This document shows, one piece after another, positions 5,704 to 6,107 of a DNA stretch of 6,107 nt. The stretch comes from Treponema sp. (lineage in GTDB: Bacteria > Spirochaetota > Spirochaetia > Treponematales > Treponemataceae). The translations under genes were made by a program, and so were the position numbers. Under the pieces are notes generated by a model. The model was not told where the DNA came from and did no database searches. It worked only from the letters and a program-made list of their open reading frames with translations. Each line of letters begins with the position of its first letter. Positions within the stretch are counted from its first letter, which is position 1. Location of the stretch: positions 1-6,107 of the forward strand of contig JAEDGQ010000099.1 in assembly GCA_016297415.1 (NCBI GenBank), written 5' to 3'.

Positions 5704-5730
5704 GACAAAGACCTGATGAAATTCTTTGTC
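5704..5730. promoter_or_regulatory. Inverted repeat upstream of the small membrane protein gene
   Basis: GACAAAGA (5704-5711) and TCTTTGTC (5723-5730) are a perfect 8-bp inverted repeat with an 11-nt spacer. No T-tract follows, so it is not a terminator. Position, about 50 bp before the start of the plus-strand gene, fits an operator or a 5' leader stem-loop. Function is unknown. Confidence 0.4.
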
Positions 5731-5770
5731 ATGGGAATTAAAGGCCTTGCAGAAATGCAGTGTCCTTTAC

Positions 5771-5775
5771 AGGAG
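5771..5775 (+). promoter_or_regulatory. Shine-Dalgarno of the small membrane protein gene
   Basis: AGGAG stands 7 nt before the ATG at 5783. It is the main evidence, together with the well-structured protein, that this small reading frame is translated. An overlapping frame from an ATG at 5716 has no such site. Confidence 0.7.
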
Positions 5776-5782
5776 ATAGATA

Positions 5783-6028
5783 ATGCTTTCGATTATTTTA
5801 GGACTGCTTCTTATCGGATTTACAGTTTGTGCCTGTCTTCCACAGGTTCTTGGCTGGGGAAATGATATTCTGGCTGCTTTAAGAGGCGGTGCTCCAATTC
5901 TTGCTGCACTTATCGGTATTGTTGCAGTCTTTATGGGATTTGCTGATATTCAGGATAAAAAAGAAGCAAGAAAAGAACAGAAAGAAGCTGAAAAAGCTCT
6001 TGAAGAAGAAGCTAAAGACAGTCAGTAA
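5783..6028 (+). CDS. Small membrane protein with two hydrophobic segments and charged tail, function unknown
   Basis: This encodes 81 residues that I do not recognise. Residues 2-19 form a hydrophobic segment containing Cys16 and Cys18. A short Gly/Pro-containing link (about 20-36, with GWGNDILAALRGG) leads to a second hydrophobic segment (37-54). Residues 57-79 are almost entirely Lys, Glu, Asp, Arg, Gln and Ala, predicted to be helical and perhaps a coiled coil. The likely topology is a hairpin in the cytoplasmic membrane with the charged tail inside. AGGAG (5771-5775) lies 7 nt upstream of the ATG, which makes a real gene likely. The first segment could be read as a signal peptide, but its CACLP does not make a good lipobox. 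It stands alone on the plus strand, divergent from azlC. No known function is proposed. Confidence 0.75.
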   Translation: MLSIILGLLLIGFTVCACLPQVLGWGNDILAALRGGAPILAALIGIVAVFMGFADIQDKKEARKEQKEAEKALEEEAKDSQ

Positions 6029-6107
6029 AAGAAATTAATTTACTAGAATTCAGGCAGGGCAAACGCATTATAACCGATTTTGTATTGAAAAATGGCGCAA
6101 AGGAGTG
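6029..6107 (+). other. Intergenic end with a possible ribosome site for the next gene
   Basis: These 79 bases follow the small gene. There is no convincing hairpin terminator. AAAGGAG at 6099-6105 could be the Shine-Dalgarno of a plus-strand gene starting just beyond the window. Alternatively, an ATG at 6092 opens a frame (Met-Ala-Gln-Arg-Ser) that runs off the end, but it lacks a ribosome site. The data do not decide between them. Confidence 0.35.

Larger units (their letters stand above)
5601..5782. promoter_or_regulatory. Divergent control region between azlC and the small plus-strand gene
   Basis: These 182 bp separate two divergent genes and must hold both promoters unless one lies elsewhere. 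For azlC the best minus-strand candidate is TTGTTT (5695-5690), an 18-nt spacer and TATTTT (5671-5666). It is weak (three and four of six consensus bases). No plus-strand promoter stands out. The azlC side is AT-rich. The plus-gene side contains the inverted repeat at 5704-5730 and a Shine-Dalgarno at 5771-5775. Confidence 0.4.

Noticed and set aside
5716..5864. A 49-codon plus-strand frame starting MKFFVMG
   Set aside because: No ribosome site precedes it. It overlaps the better-supported small gene out of frame and its start lies in the spacer of an inverted repeat.

Overview
The window looks like a chromosomal piece of a host-associated spirochaete, most likely a Treponema. The reasons are a moderately AT-rich composition, the gene order potA-potB-potC-potD (the order I recall for T. 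pallidum TP0652-TP0655), and a PotD made as a lipoprotein with the relaxed lipobox LISC. In enterobacteria PotD is a soluble periplasmic protein. This assignment is an inference; a Clostridia-like Firmicute is the main alternative.

Layout. Positions 1-104 lie downstream of potD and hold two near-identical 21-bp repeat units in tandem plus a short motif resembling an insertion-sequence end. Positions 105-4343 are a minus-strand polyamine ABC transporter operon, read right to left: potA (ATPase, GTG start), potB and potC (permeases) and potD (lipoprotein receptor). potA-potB and potB-potC are 18 and 14 bp apart. potC and potD are separated by 91 bp that contain a hairpin followed by a T-rich tract, a possible partial terminator or mRNA-stability element. 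Positions 4344-4494 are the potA control region, with a sigma70-like promoter, a perfect 14-bp palindrome over its -10, a 9-bp-stem leader hairpin and an AT-only block upstream. Positions 4495-5600 are azlC-azlD (minus strand, TAATG overlap), a branched-chain amino acid exporter of the AzlCD/YgaZH type. Positions 5601-5782 form a divergent intergenic region with an 8-bp inverted repeat. Positions 5783-6028 (plus strand) encode an 81-residue, two-helix membrane protein with a charged tail that I do not recognise. The window ends on a ribosome-binding-site-like sequence for a gene beyond the edge.

How the genes work together. PotD would capture putrescine or spermidine at the outer face of the cytoplasmic membrane, PotB and PotC would form the channel, and PotA would drive import. 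AzlC and AzlD would export branched-chain amino acids. The two systems share a strand but probably not a transcript, because potA has its own promoter-like region. No gene-free stretch exceeds 300 bases. I see no phage, CRISPR, toxin-antitoxin or defence genes and no clearly new multi-gene system. The points most worth a second look are the potA control region, the potC-potD hairpin, the small membrane protein and the left-edge repeat.
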